A DNA stretch of 64,000 nucleotides from Xanthomonas sp. Leaf131 (lineage in GTDB: Bacteria > Pseudomonadota > Gammaproteobacteria > Xanthomonadales > Xanthomonadaceae), in assembly GCF_001423495.1 (NCBI RefSeq), contig NZ_LMOG01000012.1, positions 111,216-175,215 of the forward strand, given 5' to 3'. Position 1 is the stretch's first letter, and each line of letters begins with the position of its first letter. The position numbers and the translations under genes were made by a program. The notes under the pieces were generated by a model. It was not told where the DNA came from and ran no database searches. It was given only the letters and a program-made list of their open reading frames with translations. Shown one piece after another: positions 27,195 to 36,505 of the stretch.

Positions 27195-28235
27195 TTACTG
27201 ATCCTGCGCCGTGAATACAAAGGTCAGATTGCGCTGGAACACCGATTCGTAGCCGCGATACGGCAGCGGCTGCGCGCTCAGCACGGCGGCCTCGATCGAG
27301 CGCTGACCTGCCTCGTCGTACGGGCAGCCCGGCGCGACCTTGGCTTCCATCACCTGCCCGCCCGGCAACTGGCGGATGTTGATGGTGCATTTCTGCCCAG
27401 GCGGCACCGACGGCGGACGCACCCACTGCCCCAGCACCTTCTGCTGGATGGCAGCGGCGTACTTGGCCGACAGATCGGTATTGGTGCCGCCCTGCCCTGC
27501 CGTCGGCTGCGCGGTAGCAGCGGCGGCCGAAGACGCCTGTTGCGCACGCGCCGCAGCGACCTGGCGCAACTTCTGCTCGGCCAGCGCCATTTCCTTATCG
27601 GCCTGCGCACGCTGACGACGGATGTCTGCGATCTTCTTCTCGCGCTCGGCATCGGCAGCAGCCTGCTGCGCAGAGGCCTGCTTCTTCTTGGCGTCCTCTT
27701 CTTCCTGCTGCTTGGCCAGGCGCAACTTCTGCTCGGCCTCTTCCTGGCGTTTACGCTCGGTGAGGTCGATCTGCTCCTGGCGACGCTTGGCTTCCTGTTC
27801 CTGCTTGGCCTTTTCCGCCGACAGCGCCAGTGCGTCAACGCGGTCCTGATCGACCTTGTCCGGCTGGGCCACGCGCTCTTGCGCCTGCGCCTGTTGCGGC
27901 GTGGGCGCATCCTGCGGACGCGGCTCGGGAATCGGCTGCGGCGGCGGCACGCTGTCTTCGGGTGCAGGATCGGGCAATGCGGCGGGCGGCGGCGTGGCAG
28001 CGACCGGCGTGGCCTTCAGGGCCTGCCGCGCAACGCGTGCTTCGGCTGCGGACACGTCCAGCGAGGCTTCCATGCTGGGATCGCCAGCGGCCGGCTCGAC
28101 CGAGCGTTCGGGCGACCACAGCCAGCCGGCGATGAACACCAGCGCGACCAGCACATGCACGACCAGGGCCAAGGCGACCGGTCGAAACCAGCCATCCTCG
28201 CGCGCGGTTTGGGTGGGGAGTGCGTCAGCGTGCAT
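27195..28235 (-). CDS. tolA: Tol-Pal system inner-membrane protein TolA
   Basis: TolA spans the periplasm and couples the TolQR motor to Pal and TolB. The 346-residue protein has one N-terminal membrane helix (about residues 18-40, PVALALVVHVLVALVFIAGWLW). A Pro-rich stretch is followed by a long charged helical domain rich in Lys, Glu, Gln and Ala (about 130-240). The C-terminal domain (about 255-346) is TonB/TolA-like with paired Cys (GQKCTIN and APGCPYD). The ATG at 28235 overlaps the end of tolR by 11 bases, suggesting coupling. It is slightly shorter than E. coli TolA, mainly in the helical part. Confidence 0.94.
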   Translation of the reverse strand: MHADALPTQTAREDGWFRPVALALVVHVLVALVFIAGWLWSPERSVEPAAGDPSMEASLDVSAAEARVARQALKATPVAATPPPAALPDPAPEDSVPPPQPIPEPRPQDAPTPQQAQAQERVAQPDKVDQDRVDALALSAEKAKQEQEAKRRQEQIDLTERKRQEEAEQKLRLAKQQEEEDAKKKQASAQQAAADAEREKKIADIRRQRAQADKEMALAEQKLRQVAAARAQQASSAAAATAQPTAGQGGTNTDLSAKYAAAIQQKVLGQWVRPPSVPPGQKCTINIRQLPGGQVMEAKVAPGCPYDEAGQRSIEAAVLSAQPLPYRGYESVFQRNLTFVFTAQDQ

Positions 28236-28674
28236 CGCTGCCTGCAGCACCGCCAGAGTCGGAAATCAGGCCGACCTTTTCGACCTTGGCCTGCTTGAGC
28301 ACGTCGATGGCGTCCATGATCTTTTGATACGGCGCGGCGCGATCGCCGGCCACCACGACGCGTGCCTCTTTGTCCTGCGCCACGATGGCGGCCAGCTGCG
28401 CCTGCAGCGCGGCCACGTCCATTGCCTGCGGCTTGCCCTTGGGCAACTGCAGTGCGAGCTGGCCGTCGGCGGCCACCACCACCACGATCGGGTCCTGCTT
28501 GCTCTCCAACGCCTTGGCGCGCGAGCTCGGCAGGTTGACGTCGGTGCTCAGGGTCAACAGCGGCGCGGTCACCATGAAGATGATCAACAGCACCAGCATC
28601 ACGTCGATGTACGGCACGACGTTGATGTCGGATTTGAGCTTGCGTTTCTTGCGGCGGGAAATACTGGAAATCAT
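28225..28674 (-). CDS. tolR: Tol-Pal system motor protein TolR
   Basis: The 149-residue ExbD/TolR protein has one membrane helix near the N-terminus. The proton-path Asp24 (NVVPYIDVMLVLLIIFMV) corresponds to Asp23 of E. coli TolR. The basic N-terminus (SRRKKRKLK) faces the cytosol, and the periplasmic domain ends in PYQKIMDAIDVLKQAKVEKVGLISD. With TolQ it forms the proton-driven stator that energises TolA. It overlaps tolA. It is separated from tolQ by 139 bases holding a duplicated hairpin. Confidence 0.95.
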   Translation of the reverse strand: MISSISRRKKRKLKSDINVVPYIDVMLVLLIIFMVTAPLLTLSTDVNLPSSRAKALESKQDPIVVVVAADGQLALQLPKGKPQAMDVAALQAQLAAIVAQDKEARVVVAGDRAAPYQKIMDAIDVLKQAKVEKVGLISDSGGAAGSDAR

Positions 28675-28694
28675 CGCGGAACGTTCCTAATTAA

Positions 28695-28812
28695 TCCCTC
28701 GCACATGCGTGTGCGGACTGTGGCAAGGGACTCGCCCATCCAGTCCCCGCACATGGATGTGCGGGCTCTTGCGAGGGACTCGCATCCAAGCCGGCTGTTG
28801 CGAGGGAGCGGC
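28695..28812. repeat. Duplicated 40-bp hairpin unit between tolQ and tolR
   Basis: Unit 1 (28695-28735) and unit 2 (28744-28783) share CGCACATG-GTGCGG and the tail AAGGGACTCGC / GAGGGACTCGC. Each has a perfect or near-perfect stem (CGCACATGCGTGTGCG; CCCGCACATGGATGTGCGGG). A partial third copy, TGTTGCGAGGGAGCGGC, abuts the tolQ stop region (about 28796-28812). The units would fold in the tolQ-tolR mRNA. Confidence 0.7.
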
Positions 28813-28813
28813 A

Positions 28814-29593
28814 TCACTCGTCGGCGCCGGCCTGGCGCTGCAGGATCGAGCTGAACTCGTCGGCGAAGGTTTCGTAACGCACCGACAGCCGTTCCACGCG
28901 GGTGGTGAAGCGGTTGTAGGCCCACACGGCGGGAATCGCCACGAACAGGCCGATGGCAGTGGCGAACAAGGCTTCGGAGATACCCGGTGCGACCGCAGCG
29001 ATACCGGCCTGCTCGCCGCTGCTGACCATGTCGTGCATGGTCACCATGATGCCGAACACGGTACCGACCAGACCCACATACGGCGCGGTGGAGCCGATAT
29101 TGGCCAGCAGTTCGAGATTGCGCTCGAGCTGGTCGACCTCACGGGTGAACGCGGTGCGCATGGCGCGCTGGGCGCCTTCCAGCTGCACCCGCCCATCCAG
29201 GCGACGGCGATCGCGCAGGCGCGAGAACTCGCGGAAGCCGCTTTCGAACATCGACTCCAGCCCGCCGACGGTGCGGTTGCGGTCGGTGGCCGAGGCGTAC
29301 AGCTTGGCCAGATCGGCGCCGGACCAGAAGCGGTTTTCGAACTCGTCCGCCTCGCGGTTGGCCTGCTTGAAGGCGCGCGCCTTGCGGAAAATGATCACCC
29401 AGCTGATGAACGAGCCGATCAGCAGCAACAGCACGATGATCTTGACCGGGATGCTCGCCCGCAGGATCAGCTCGGCATAGTTGATGCCGCTGTTGTGCGC
29501 CACGCTGGCGGTCTGTGCCGCAGCGGCGGCAACGTCCTGCGGTAGTGCTTCCACTACCGTGTCCTGCAGGGCCAGGAGCAATGCAATCGACAT
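28814..29593 (-). CDS. tolQ: Tol-Pal system motor protein TolQ
   Basis: The 259-residue MotA/TolQ/ExbB proton channel protein has three membrane segments: about residues 48-68 (VKIIVLLLLIGSFISWVIIF), and two near the C-terminal half (IGSTAPYVGLVGTVFGIMVTM and ALFATAIGLFVAIPAVWAYN). The cytoplasmic loop between the first and second is of usual size. ATG 29593 starts MSIALLLALQ; the open frame continues antisense to ybgC upstream and is ignored. It follows ybgC by 11 bases. Confidence 0.95.
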   Translation of the reverse strand: MSIALLLALQDTVVEALPQDVAAAAAQTASVAHNSGINYAELILRASIPVKIIVLLLLIGSFISWVIIFRKARAFKQANREADEFENRFWSGADLAKLYASATDRNRTVGGLESMFESGFREFSRLRDRRRLDGRVQLEGAQRAMRTAFTREVDQLERNLELLANIGSTAPYVGLVGTVFGIMVTMHDMVSSGEQAGIAAVAPGISEALFATAIGLFVAIPAVWAYNRFTTRVERLSVRYETFADEFSSILQRQAGADE

Positions 29594-29604
29594 CCGTTTG
29601 TTCC

Positions 29605-30036
29605 TCAGTCTTCTGATTCTGTGGTTTCTAGAGCTTTCAACACGTCGTACAGCGCATCGTCCATGCCGCGCGGGCGGAAGTCGCTGGCACCGAGTGCGGC
29701 AATGCGCACCTCGGCGGTCAGCAGCACTTCGCCCTCGCGACGCACCGACTGCGCGAACAGCAGGCTGGCCCGTTTGCATCTGAGCAGTACCGCCGACACC
29801 GACAGCGCATCGTCGAGCCGGGCCGGCTTGAGGAAATCCAGTTGCATCGAGCGGACCGCAAACACCAGATCGTGCTGCTGGCGCATGCGTTCCTGCCCGT
29901 AGCCGAGTGCGCGCATCCATTCGGTACGCGCCCGTTCCATGAAGGCGACGTAGCGCGCGTGATAGACCACCCCACCGGCGTCGGTATCTTCCCAATACAC
30001 GCGTGTCGGCCAACTGAATCGGGGATCAACCGACAT
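29605..30036 (-). CDS. ybgC: Tol-Pal-associated acyl-CoA thioesterase YbgC
   Basis: The 143-residue hotdog-fold 4HBT thioesterase is typically the first gene of tol-pal operons. The active-site segment [27 protein letters not shown] is the region; Asp19 corresponds to catalytic Asp18 of E. coli YbgC. It acts in the cytosol on acyl-CoA or acyl-ACP and is linked to phospholipid metabolism. Its ATG at 30036 lies inside the end of ruvB (11-base overlap), so ruvB and the tol genes are probably co-transcribed. Confidence 0.95.
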   Translation of the reverse strand: MSVDPRFSWPTRVYWEDTDAGGVVYHARYVAFMERARTEWMRALGYGQERMRQQHDLVFAVRSMQLDFLKPARLDDALSVSAVLLRCKRASLLFAQSVRREGEVLLTAEVRIAALGASDFRPRGMDDALYDVLKALETTESED

Positions 30037-31069
30037 CCTGGTCCTCCACGAACAGGTCGGGGACCGGCGCTGCCTTGGGCTTGAGCCCGAGGTGGCGGTA
30101 GGCCTTGTTGGTGGCCATGCGCCCGCGCGCGGTGCGGATCAGAAAGCCCTGCTGGATCAGATAGGGCTCGATCACGTCTTCCAGCGTGCCGCGTTCTTCC
30201 GACAGCGAGGCGGCCAGCGATTCGACCCCGACCGGGCCGCCATCGAAGTGATCGACGATCACGCGCAGCATGCGCCGGTCGAGCTCGTCAAAGCCTTCCG
30301 GGTCGACCTTGAGCATTTGCATCGCGGCCTGCGCCACCGGCAGATCGATATGACCGGACGCCTTGACCTGGGCGAAGTCGCGCACCCGCCGCAGCAGCCG
30401 GTTAGCGATACGCGGGGTGCCGCGCGCGCGCCGCGCAATCTCGGCGGCGCCATCGGGCGTGCAGTCGATGCCCAGGATTGCGGCAGAGCGGATCACGATG
30501 CGGGTCAGTTCTTCCGGCGAATAGAACTCCAGCCGCTGCACGATGCCGAAGCGGTCGCGCAAGGGTGCGGTCAGCAGACCGGCACGGGTGGTGGCGCCGA
30601 TCAGGGTGAACGGCGGCAGGTCGATCTTGATCGAGCGTGCGGCCGGGCCGTCGCCGATCATGATGTCGATCTGAAAATCTTCCATCGCCGGATACAGCAC
30701 TTCTTCCACCACCGGCGAGAGGCGATGGATCTCGTCGATGAACAGCACGTCGTGCGGCTGCAGGTTGGTCAGCAGCGCGGCCAGGTCGCCGGCTTTTTCG
30801 ATCACCGGGCCGGAGGTCGAACGCAGGTTCACCCCGAGCTCGTTGGCGATGACGTGACTGAGCGTGGTCTTGCCCAGACCCGGCGGGCCGAAGATCAGCA
30901 CATGATCCATCGCCTCGCCGCGCGCCTTGGCCGCTTCGATATAGATCTGCATCTGCTCGCGCACCGGCTGCTGGCCGAGATAATCGGCCAGCCGCTTGGG
31001 ACGGATGCTCGCATCGGCGGCATCGTCTTCGCGGGTGGCACTGCTGGCGATGATGCGCTGTTCGGTCAT
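30026..31069 (-). CDS. ruvB: Holliday junction branch-migration ATPase RuvB
   Basis: The 347-residue AAA+ motor drives branch migration with RuvA. Walker [10 protein letters not shown] starts at about residue 61, Walker B is [12 protein letters not shown], sensor 1 is in IGATTRAG, and the C-terminal winged helix follows. ATG 31069 gives [15 protein letters not shown]. Thirteen codons of open frame upstream are unlikely to be used. It overlaps ybgC by 11 bases and lies 39 bases after the SMI1-type gene. It is separated from ruvA by two unrelated genes, unlike the ruvAB operon of enterobacteria. Confidence 0.96.
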   Translation of the reverse strand: MTEQRIIASSATREDDAADASIRPKRLADYLGQQPVREQMQIYIEAAKARGEAMDHVLIFGPPGLGKTTLSHVIANELGVNLRSTSGPVIEKAGDLAALLTNLQPHDVLFIDEIHRLSPVVEEVLYPAMEDFQIDIMIGDGPAARSIKIDLPPFTLIGATTRAGLLTAPLRDRFGIVQRLEFYSPEELTRIVIRSAAILGIDCTPDGAAEIARRARGTPRIANRLLRRVRDFAQVKASGHIDLPVAQAAMQMLKVDPEGFDELDRRMLRVIVDHFDGGPVGVESLAASLSEERGTLEDVIEPYLIQQGFLIRTARGRMATNKAYRHLGLKPKAAPVPDLFVEDQDVG

Positions 31070-31108
31070 CCCGCCATCTTCGCATGCCGAGTGCGGCTGG
31101 CGCAGCAT

Positions 31109-32227
31109 CTAGAGCCCGAGCTCGGCCTGCCGCAGCACGCCGAAGAACGCATCGAAGCTCGGCGCGCGCCAGGTCGGCACCAGCCCCTCCCAGCGATCGA
31201 AATAGACCACGTCAGGCTCACACTGCGGGCCGCGCGCCCGATAGTCCAGGCACAGCAGGCAGTCGACGTTGTGGCACGACAGCACCAGCACCTGGTCCAG
31301 GCCGGCGTGCAGGCGCGCCGCCGTACTGAAGTCGTCCGGGTATTCGAAGGCCGCAGCAAGATCCAGCACGCTGCCGATCTTCGCCAGCGGCAACAGATAC
31401 CGATCCACCAGCACGCACTCCCAATCCACGTAATGATCGGAAGGAAAGCGCGTCCGCGGCACCCAGCACCAGCGGGTATCGCCGCCATCCTGGACACTGT
31501 AGAGGCGCTTGAACAATGCCGGCAGGCGCACGCCCAGGCGCGCCTCGGTGGCAGCCAACAGGGTAGCGTCCGCAGCGGCTCCGCCATCGTTCCAGTGCCC
31601 GGCGCCGCTCCAGAACGTGGTCAACACGGGCGGCTGCGGCTGCCAATCCACCACATCTCCGTCGTGCTTGGCCTGCAACGCGGGCGACCAGTAGTGGACA
31701 TCGACCAACTGCGACAGCAGATCGTCCACGTTGGCGAACACCGCCAGCCTGCGATTGGTGCCTGCGTCGACATAGACCAGGGTGGGCTCGAGATCGGATG
31801 CGGAGTAGTCCAGGCACAGCGCGCGGCTGGGCGTGCGGTCATCGGCAGCGATGACGATCACGCGGCGATCGTCGCCACCTGCTGCCAGACCGGCATACGC
31901 ATCGTCGCGATACTCCTCACGAGCGCGCACTTCGGCAAAGGAAAACAGCTCCGCGCTGCCAAGCAGGCGTGCACGCGGGATCAGCCATTCGGCCTTGAGC
32001 CAGTTGCCCGGTTCCTCAAGGGAGTGACCACGCGCCATCTGCACCGCGCCGCCGTCATAGCGTGCGTACAACTCACACAGCCAGGCTGGCAGGAGGACAC
32101 CGAGCCGCGCCTGCGCGCCCGAGATGGCGGCCTCGGTTGCCGGAACGCGCCCGAGGTTGAGCGCTTCATCCCAGAAGGTGTCCAGGCTCGGCGAGCGCCC
32201 GTAGACCATCCACTTGAGCGCGGCCAC
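31109..32227 (-). CDS. Protein with two SMI1/KNR4-like domains
   Basis: The product is 372 residues, without signal peptide or membrane segment. It appears to consist of two SMI1/KNR4-type domains in tandem, about 15-185 and 205-365. Each starts with an ATEAxLGVxLPAxxxxLY signature (ISGAQARLGVLLPAWLCELYARYDGG; LAATEARLGVRLPALFKRLYSVQDGG). Each has an internal RxxWxxPRxRxL-like segment and ends with a D-Y-x-E/D-P-x-VVYFD strand (DLEPTLVYVDAG; QCEPDVVYFDRW). In bacteria such domains are known as immunity proteins and as regulators of uncertain role. It starts 2 bases after the kup stop, so it is almost certainly co-translated with kup; no toxin gene is nearby. A link to potassium uptake is possible but only inferred. 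Confidence 0.82.
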   Translation of the reverse strand: MAALKWMVYGRSPSLDTFWDEALNLGRVPATEAAISGAQARLGVLLPAWLCELYARYDGGAVQMARGHSLEEPGNWLKAEWLIPRARLLGSAELFSFAEVRAREEYRDDAYAGLAAGGDDRRVIVIAADDRTPSRALCLDYSASDLEPTLVYVDAGTNRRLAVFANVDDLLSQLVDVHYWSPALQAKHDGDVVDWQPQPPVLTTFWSGAGHWNDGGAAADATLLAATEARLGVRLPALFKRLYSVQDGGDTRWCWVPRTRFPSDHYVDWECVLVDRYLLPLAKIGSVLDLAAAFEYPDDFSTAARLHAGLDQVLVLSCHNVDCLLCLDYRARGPQCEPDVVYFDRWEGLVPTWRAPSFDAFFGVLRQAELGL

Positions 32228-32229
32228 GC

Positions 32230-34137
32230 TCAGATTTCCACTTGCGCGCCCAGCTCCACCAGGCGGTTGCCGGGGATGCGGAAGAAGCCGGTGGCCGGGG
32301 CGGCGTTGCGATGCATCAGCGCGAACAACTTGTCGCGCCAGATCGGCATGCCGCGGTTGGCGCTGGCCACGATGGTCTCGCGGCTGGCAAAGAAGGTGGT
32401 GTCCATCGGGTCGAAATGGATGCCGCCCTGGTCGCAGGAACGCATCAGTGCCAGCGGCACGTCGGGCGTTTCCATGAAGCCGAAGCGCACATAGACGCGA
32501 TAGAACTCGTCGCCGATCGATTCGATCTGCAGGCGCTTGTCCGCCGGTGCATACGGAATCGGCAAGGTGTCGACATTGAGGAAGATGTTGCGCTCGTGCA
32601 GCACCTTGTTGTGCTTGAGGTTATGCATCAGCGCATGCGGCACGACCATCGGGTCGGCGGTGAGGAACACCGCCATGCCCGGCACGCGCGCCGGCGGCGC
32701 CAGCATCAGGCCCGGCAGGAAGCTGTCGATACGGATGCCGTCCTTGCGGATCTCCTCGCGCAGCAGCGCGCGGCCGCGACGCCAGGTCCGCATCAGGGTG
32801 AACACCACGATGCCCAGCGCCAGCGGGAACCAGGCGCCCTGCAGCAGCTTGGCGCCGTTGGCGATGACGAACGCCAGTTCGATGATGAAGAACACCACGC
32901 ACAGCGGCAGCACCCAGTTGCGCCAGCGCGGCCACAACGAACGCGCCACCAGCGCCAACAGCAAGGTGTCGATCAGCATGGTCATCGACACCGAGATGCC
33001 GTAGGCCACTGCCAGATTGGTGGAGCTGCGGAAGATCAGCACCAGCGCGATCACCATCACCATCAACAGCCAGTTGATGCCGGGCACGTAGATCTGGCCG
33101 ATGGTGGTACGCGAGGTGTGCTTGATCTGCATGCGCGGGATGTAGCCCAGCTGCATCGCCTGGCGCGCCACCGAGTACGCACCGGTGATCACCGCCTGCG
33201 AGGCGATCACCGCCGCCAGCGTGGCCAGGATGATCATCGGATACAGCGCCCAGCTCGGCACCGCTTCGAAGAACGGATTCTTCAGCGCGGACGGGTGATT
33301 GAGCACCAGCGCGCCCTGCCCCAGGTAATTGAGCAGCAGCATCGGCAGCACGAAGAAATACCAGCCGTGGCGGATCGGCTTGGCGCCGAAGTGGCCCATG
33401 TCCGCGTACAAGGCCTCGCCGCCGGTCACCGCCAGCACCACCGCGCCGAGGATGAACACGCCGTGCCAACCGTGCTCCATGAAGAAGCGGATCGCCCACC
33501 ACGGGTTGAAGGCCTTCATCACTTCCGGCGCATCGACGATGTTCCAGATGCCGATCGCGCCCAGCGACAGAAACCATAAGCAGGTGATCGGGCCGAACAC
33601 CTTGCCGACCGTTTCGGTGCCGAAGCGCTGCACCATGAACACCACCAGCAGCACCACCACGGTGATTGGCACGATGAAGGGATGCAGGCTGGGCGCGGCG
33701 ATTTCCAGGCCTTCCACTGCGCCCATCACCGAGATGGCCGGGGTGATCACGCCATCGCCGAAGAACAGCGAGGCGCCGAAGATGCCCAGGATGCCCACCA
33801 CATACGCCGAGCGTGAGCCGCTGCGCATGGTGCGCTGGGTCAAGGCCATCAGCGCCATGATGCCGCCCTCGCCCTCGTTGTCGGCGCGCATGATGATGGT
33901 GACGTACTTGAGCGTCACCGTGATCATGAGCGCCCAGAACGCCAGCGACAGCACGCCCAGCACGGTGTCGTGATCGCTGGTCAACCCGTAGTGCGGCGAG
34001 AACGCCTCCTTGAGGGTGTACAGCGGACTGGTGCCGATATCGCCGAAGACGACGCCGATGGCGCCGATGACCAAGGCCATATGGCTATTGGCAGGCGCAT
34101 GGCCGTGGCCAGCTGCGGAAGTGGGGGTCTGGGACAT
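32230..34137 (-). CDS. kup: KUP-family potassium uptake protein
   Basis: The K+/H+ symporter of 635 residues has about 12 membrane segments in the first 450 residues, then a hydrophilic C-terminal domain. Family signatures include [22 protein letters not shown] near the N-terminus (about 25-46), [19 protein letters not shown], and [13 protein letters not shown]. Length is normal for Kup (E. coli 622). ATG 34137 begins [10 protein letters not shown]; the start region is polar before the first helix. The gene lies after ruvA, with a MITE-like element in between, and is directly followed by the SMI1-type gene. Confidence 0.95.
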   Translation of the reverse strand: MSQTPTSAAGHGHAPANSHMALVIGAIGVVFGDIGTSPLYTLKEAFSPHYGLTSDHDTVLGVLSLAFWALMITVTLKYVTIIMRADNEGEGGIMALMALTQRTMRSGSRSAYVVGILGIFGASLFFGDGVITPAISVMGAVEGLEIAAPSLHPFIVPITVVVLLVVFMVQRFGTETVGKVFGPITCLWFLSLGAIGIWNIVDAPEVMKAFNPWWAIRFFMEHGWHGVFILGAVVLAVTGGEALYADMGHFGAKPIRHGWYFFVLPMLLLNYLGQGALVLNHPSALKNPFFEAVPSWALYPMIILATLAAVIASQAVITGAYSVARQAMQLGYIPRMQIKHTSRTTIGQIYVPGINWLLMVMVIALVLIFRSSTNLAVAYGISVSMTMLIDTLLLALVARSLWPRWRNWVLPLCVVFFIIELAFVIANGAKLLQGAWFPLALGIVVFTLMRTWRRGRALLREEIRKDGIRIDSFLPGLMLAPPARVPGMAVFLTADPMVVPHALMHNLKHNKVLHERNIFLNVDTLPIPYAPADKRLQIESIGDEFYRVYVRFGFMETPDVPLALMRSCDQGGIHFDPMDTTFFASRETIVASANRGMPIWRDKLFALMHRNAAPATGFFRIPGNRLVELGAQVEI

Positions 34138-34190
34138 GAGGTGGGGAGGTTATCGCCAAGCAGCGTGAAGAAGGGGAAGACGGCGCGACC

Positions 34191-34337
34191 AGCGCGGCTA
34201 GCAAACCGTAGAGAGCGGTCGTCAGAGGGGTGCGGATGGCGCAGAGGAAGCGGAGTGTACAAGTGGTACATGCCGATTCCGAGCGCCGGCCGCGCCCGCC
34301 TGGCGGCCACATCGTCGCTTGTCAGTCGCTGTTAGCG
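34191..34337. repeat. MITE-like dispersed element, copy B
   Basis: AGCGCGGCTAGCAAACCGTAG at the left and CGTCGCTTGTCAG...TGTTAGCGC at the right are drifted versions of the family ends. The core GTGTACAAGTGGTACATGCC plus GATTCCGAGCGCCGGCCGCG is well kept. Its right end overlaps the stop codon of ruvA (34332), so the element provides the 3' end of that gene. Confidence 0.65.
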
Positions 34338-34916
34338 CAGCGCGGCCTGCAGCGCCTTGCGAATGACTGTGGCGACCTCATCGCCTTCCGCCCCGGCCTC
34401 GCGTGCCATGCGTGCGGCCTCGGCCGGCTTGTAACCCAGTTGCTGCAGCGCCACGGTGGCCTCGGACACCGCATCCGGACCGAGCTGGCCGGTGATCGGC
34501 GCGCCGCTGCTGAAGTCGGCGGCGCGGTCGCGCAATTCCACCACCATGCGCTCGGCGGTCTTCTTGCCGATGCCGGGAATGCGGGTCAGTGCGGTGATGT
34601 CGCCGCCGGTGACCAGGCGGGCGAACTCGTCCACGGTGACCCCGGACAGCACCGCCAGCGCGATCTTGGCGCCGATGCCGGTGACCTTCTGCACGTCGCG
34701 GAACAGCCGGCGCTCACCTTCGCGCAGGAAGCCGTACAGCGACACGCTGTCTTCCTTCTGCGCGTAGTGGGTGAACAGGATCACGTCGCGACCGACATCG
34801 GGCAGGTCGTAGAAGGTGCTCATCGGCGCCTCCAATTCGTAGCCCACCCCACCTACATCGATCACCAGCCACGGCGGCTGCTTGTAGGCCAGGATCCCGC
34901 GCAGGCGTCCGATCAT
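34332..34916 (-). CDS. ruvA: Holliday junction branch-migration protein RuvA
   Basis: The 194-residue DNA-binding subunit forms tetramers that hold the Holliday junction for Ruv[16 protein letters not shown] opens the N-terminal OB-fold. Two helix-hairpin-helix motifs follow ([35 protein letters not shown]). The C-terminal domain III ([21 protein letters not shown]) contacts RuvB. ATG 34916 matches the family start. It lies 118 bases downstream of ruvC across a GGGAATC repeat array. Confidence 0.95.
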   Translation of the reverse strand: MIGRLRGILAYKQPPWLVIDVGGVGYELEAPMSTFYDLPDVGRDVILFTHYAQKEDSVSLYGFLREGERRLFRDVQKVTGIGAKIALAVLSGVTVDEFARLVTGGDITALTRIPGIGKKTAERMVVELRDRAADFSSGAPITGQLGPDAVSEATVALQQLGYKPAEAARMAREAGAEGDEVATVIRKALQAALR

Positions 34917-34938
34917 TGGGCACCGCCTTGGCGGTGCC

Positions 34939-35034
34939 GGGAATCGGGAGTCGGGAATGGGGAATCGCAAGAGCGCGTGCTGCTCTGGACCCTGCGTTTG
35001 CAATTCCCGATTCCCGATTCCCGATTCCCGATTC
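34939..35034. repeat. GGGAATC heptamer arrays in inverted orientation between ruvA and ruvC
   Basis: The left array (34939-34967) reads GGGAATCGGGAGTCGGGAAT and onwards. The right array (about 35002-35034) is the inverted form, with four or more GATTCCC units. Together they can form a long stem with about 35 bases in the loop. The right array ends at the ruvC stop. This 7-base unit occurs in several places here (also 35569-35685 and one degenerate copy near 37929). Confidence 0.75.
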
Positions 35035-35559
35035 TCATTTCTTGCGGCTCCAGGCCTGTTGGGTATTGACCCCCAGGCGCTGCGCGGTAGCGCGCACGTG
35101 GGCGTGGGTGATGGCGACGGCCAGTGCGTCGGCGGCGTCGGGCTGCAGCTTGCCTTTCAGGTTGAGCATGATGCCGACCATGTGCTGGACCTGCACCTTG
35201 TCCGCCCCGCCCTTGCCGACCAGCGCCAGCTTGATCTCGGTGGCAGCGTACTCGTGTACCGGCAGGTCGCGTAGCACCACTGCGCAGATCGCCGCGCCGC
35301 GCGCGTGGCCGAGCTTGAGCGCCGAGTCGGCGCTTTTGCCCATGAACACCTTTTCGATCGCCACTTCCTGCGGCTGGTAGGTGTCGATCACCTCGCCCAG
35401 CCCGTGCAGCAAGCGCTTGAGCCGCTGGGCGAAGTCGCCCTCGCCCAGCAGCACCAGCGGCGCGTGATAGACATGCCGGCTGCGACCGCTCTCATCGATG
35501 TCGATGATGCCGACCCCGGTGCGCTGCGAGCCGGGGTCGATGCCCAGGATGCGGGTCAT
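35035..35559 (-). CDS. ruvC: Crossover junction endodeoxyribonuclease RuvC
   Basis: The 174-residue Holliday junction resolvase is of normal length. Acidic catalytic residues are visible: Asp8 ([15 protein letters not shown]), Glu in [15 protein letters not shown], and the [12 protein letters not shown] segment near residues 140-150. It works with RuvAB. The ATG at 35559 is the family start. It lies between two GGGAATC repeat arrays, downstream of yebC. Confidence 0.96.
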   Translation of the reverse strand: MTRILGIDPGSQRTGVGIIDIDESGRSRHVYHAPLVLLGEGDFAQRLKRLLHGLGEVIDTYQPQEVAIEKVFMGKSADSALKLGHARGAAICAVVLRDLPVHEYAATEIKLALVGKGGADKVQVQHMVGIMLNLKGKLQPDAADALAVAITHAHVRATAQRLGVNTQQAWSRKK

Positions 35560-35568
35560 CGAGGGGCT

Positions 35569-35685
35569 GGGAATCGGGAGTTGGGAATCGGGAATGGGTA
35601 GAGCGGCCTACTGGCGTGCCCGGAGAGACTGGGCGGTGCCAGATGCAGTTTTTTCAATTTCCGATTCTCCATTCCCGATTCCCGG
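35569..35685. repeat. GGGAATC heptamer arrays in inverted orientation between ruvC and yebC
   Basis: GGGAATCGGGAGTTGGGAAT (35569 onward) and the inverted array ATTCTCCATTCCCGATTCCC (about 35663-35685) can pair across about 60 bases. The arrangement repeats that on the other side of ruvC. Confidence 0.75.
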
Positions 35686-35689
35686 CGCT

Positions 35690-36418
35690 TCAAGCGCCGA
35701 GACTCGCCTGATCGACGCTGGAATACACGTCCTGCACGTCGTCCAGGTCTTCGAGCATGTCGAGCAGCTTGCGGACCTGCAGGGCGGTGTCGCCGTCGAC
35801 GGCAATGTCGTTTTCGGCGCGGAAGGTGATTTCCGCATGCACCGGCTCCAGGCCGGCGGCGGCGAGCGCCTGCTTGACCTGGGCGAAGGCGTCCGGGGCG
35901 GTCAGCACGTCGATGGCGCCGTCTTCCGGGTACACCACCACGTCGTCGGCACCGGCTTCGATCGCCGCGTCGGTGAGGGTGTCTTCGTCGGTGCCGGCAG
36001 CAAAGCTGAGCACGCCCAGGCGCTTGAACATGAAGGCCACCGAGCCGTCGGTGCCCATGTTGCCGCCGCACTTGCTGAAGGCATGGCGCACGTCGGCCAC
36101 CGCGCGTACGCGGTTGTCGGTCAGGCAGTCCACGATCACCGCCACGCCGCCGGGGGCATAGCCCTCGTAGCGCACTTCTTCGTATTCCACGCCTTCCAGC
36201 TCGCCGGTGGCTTTCTTGATGGCGCGCTCGATCACGTCCTTGGACATGTTCGAGGACAAACCCTTGTCCACCGCCACGCGCAGGCGCGGGTTGTTGGACG
36301 GATCGCCACCGCCGCCGCGCGCGGCCACGCTGATCTCGCGGATGATCTTGGTGAACATCTTGCCGCGTTTGGCGTCGGAGGCGTTCTTGCGGCCTTCGAT
36401 CGAGGGGCCTCTACCCAT
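35690..36418 (-). CDS. yebC: YebC/PmpR-family transcription/translation factor
   Basis: The 242-residue protein belongs to the YebC family, reported both as DNA-binding regulators (PmpR) and recently as factors easing ribosome stalling. Family landmarks are [19 protein letters not shown] at the N-terminus (shorter forms begin AGHSKWANIKHRK), [25 protein letters not shown], and [19 protein letters not shown]. The region [10 protein letters not shown] is at the C-terminus. It is the first gene of the yebC-ruvC-ruvA series, as in many gammaproteobacteria. Confidence 0.94.
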   Translation of the reverse strand: MGRGPSIEGRKNASDAKRGKMFTKIIREISVAARGGGGDPSNNPRLRVAVDKGLSSNMSKDVIERAIKKATGELEGVEYEEVRYEGYAPGGVAVIVDCLTDNRVRAVADVRHAFSKCGGNMGTDGSVAFMFKRLGVLSFAAGTDEDTLTDAAIEAGADDVVVYPEDGAIDVLTAPDAFAQVKQALAAAGLEPVHAEITFRAENDIAVDGDTALQVRKLLDMLEDLDDVQDVYSSVDQASLGA

Positions 36419-36505
36419 GGGTGATTCCAGACTGGCTTGGATGACAGGGCGCGGATTTTACCTGATTGCTCGCCCGCACCGGGGCGGCGGCGTTCAGTGG
36501 CGGAC

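Noticed and set aside
28695..28812. CRISPR-like repeats between tolQ and tolR
   Set aside because: There are only two units with a tiny, non-spacer-like gap and no cas genes; these are hairpin repeats.
31109..32227. SMI1/KNR4 protein as an immunity protein of a toxin system
   Set aside because: There is no toxin, Rhs or secretion gene nearby; the context is housekeeping genes and kup.
30092..32494. Long plus-strand open frame opposite ruvB and the SMI1 gene
   Set aside because: It runs across gene boundaries of recognised minus-strand genes and has no family features.
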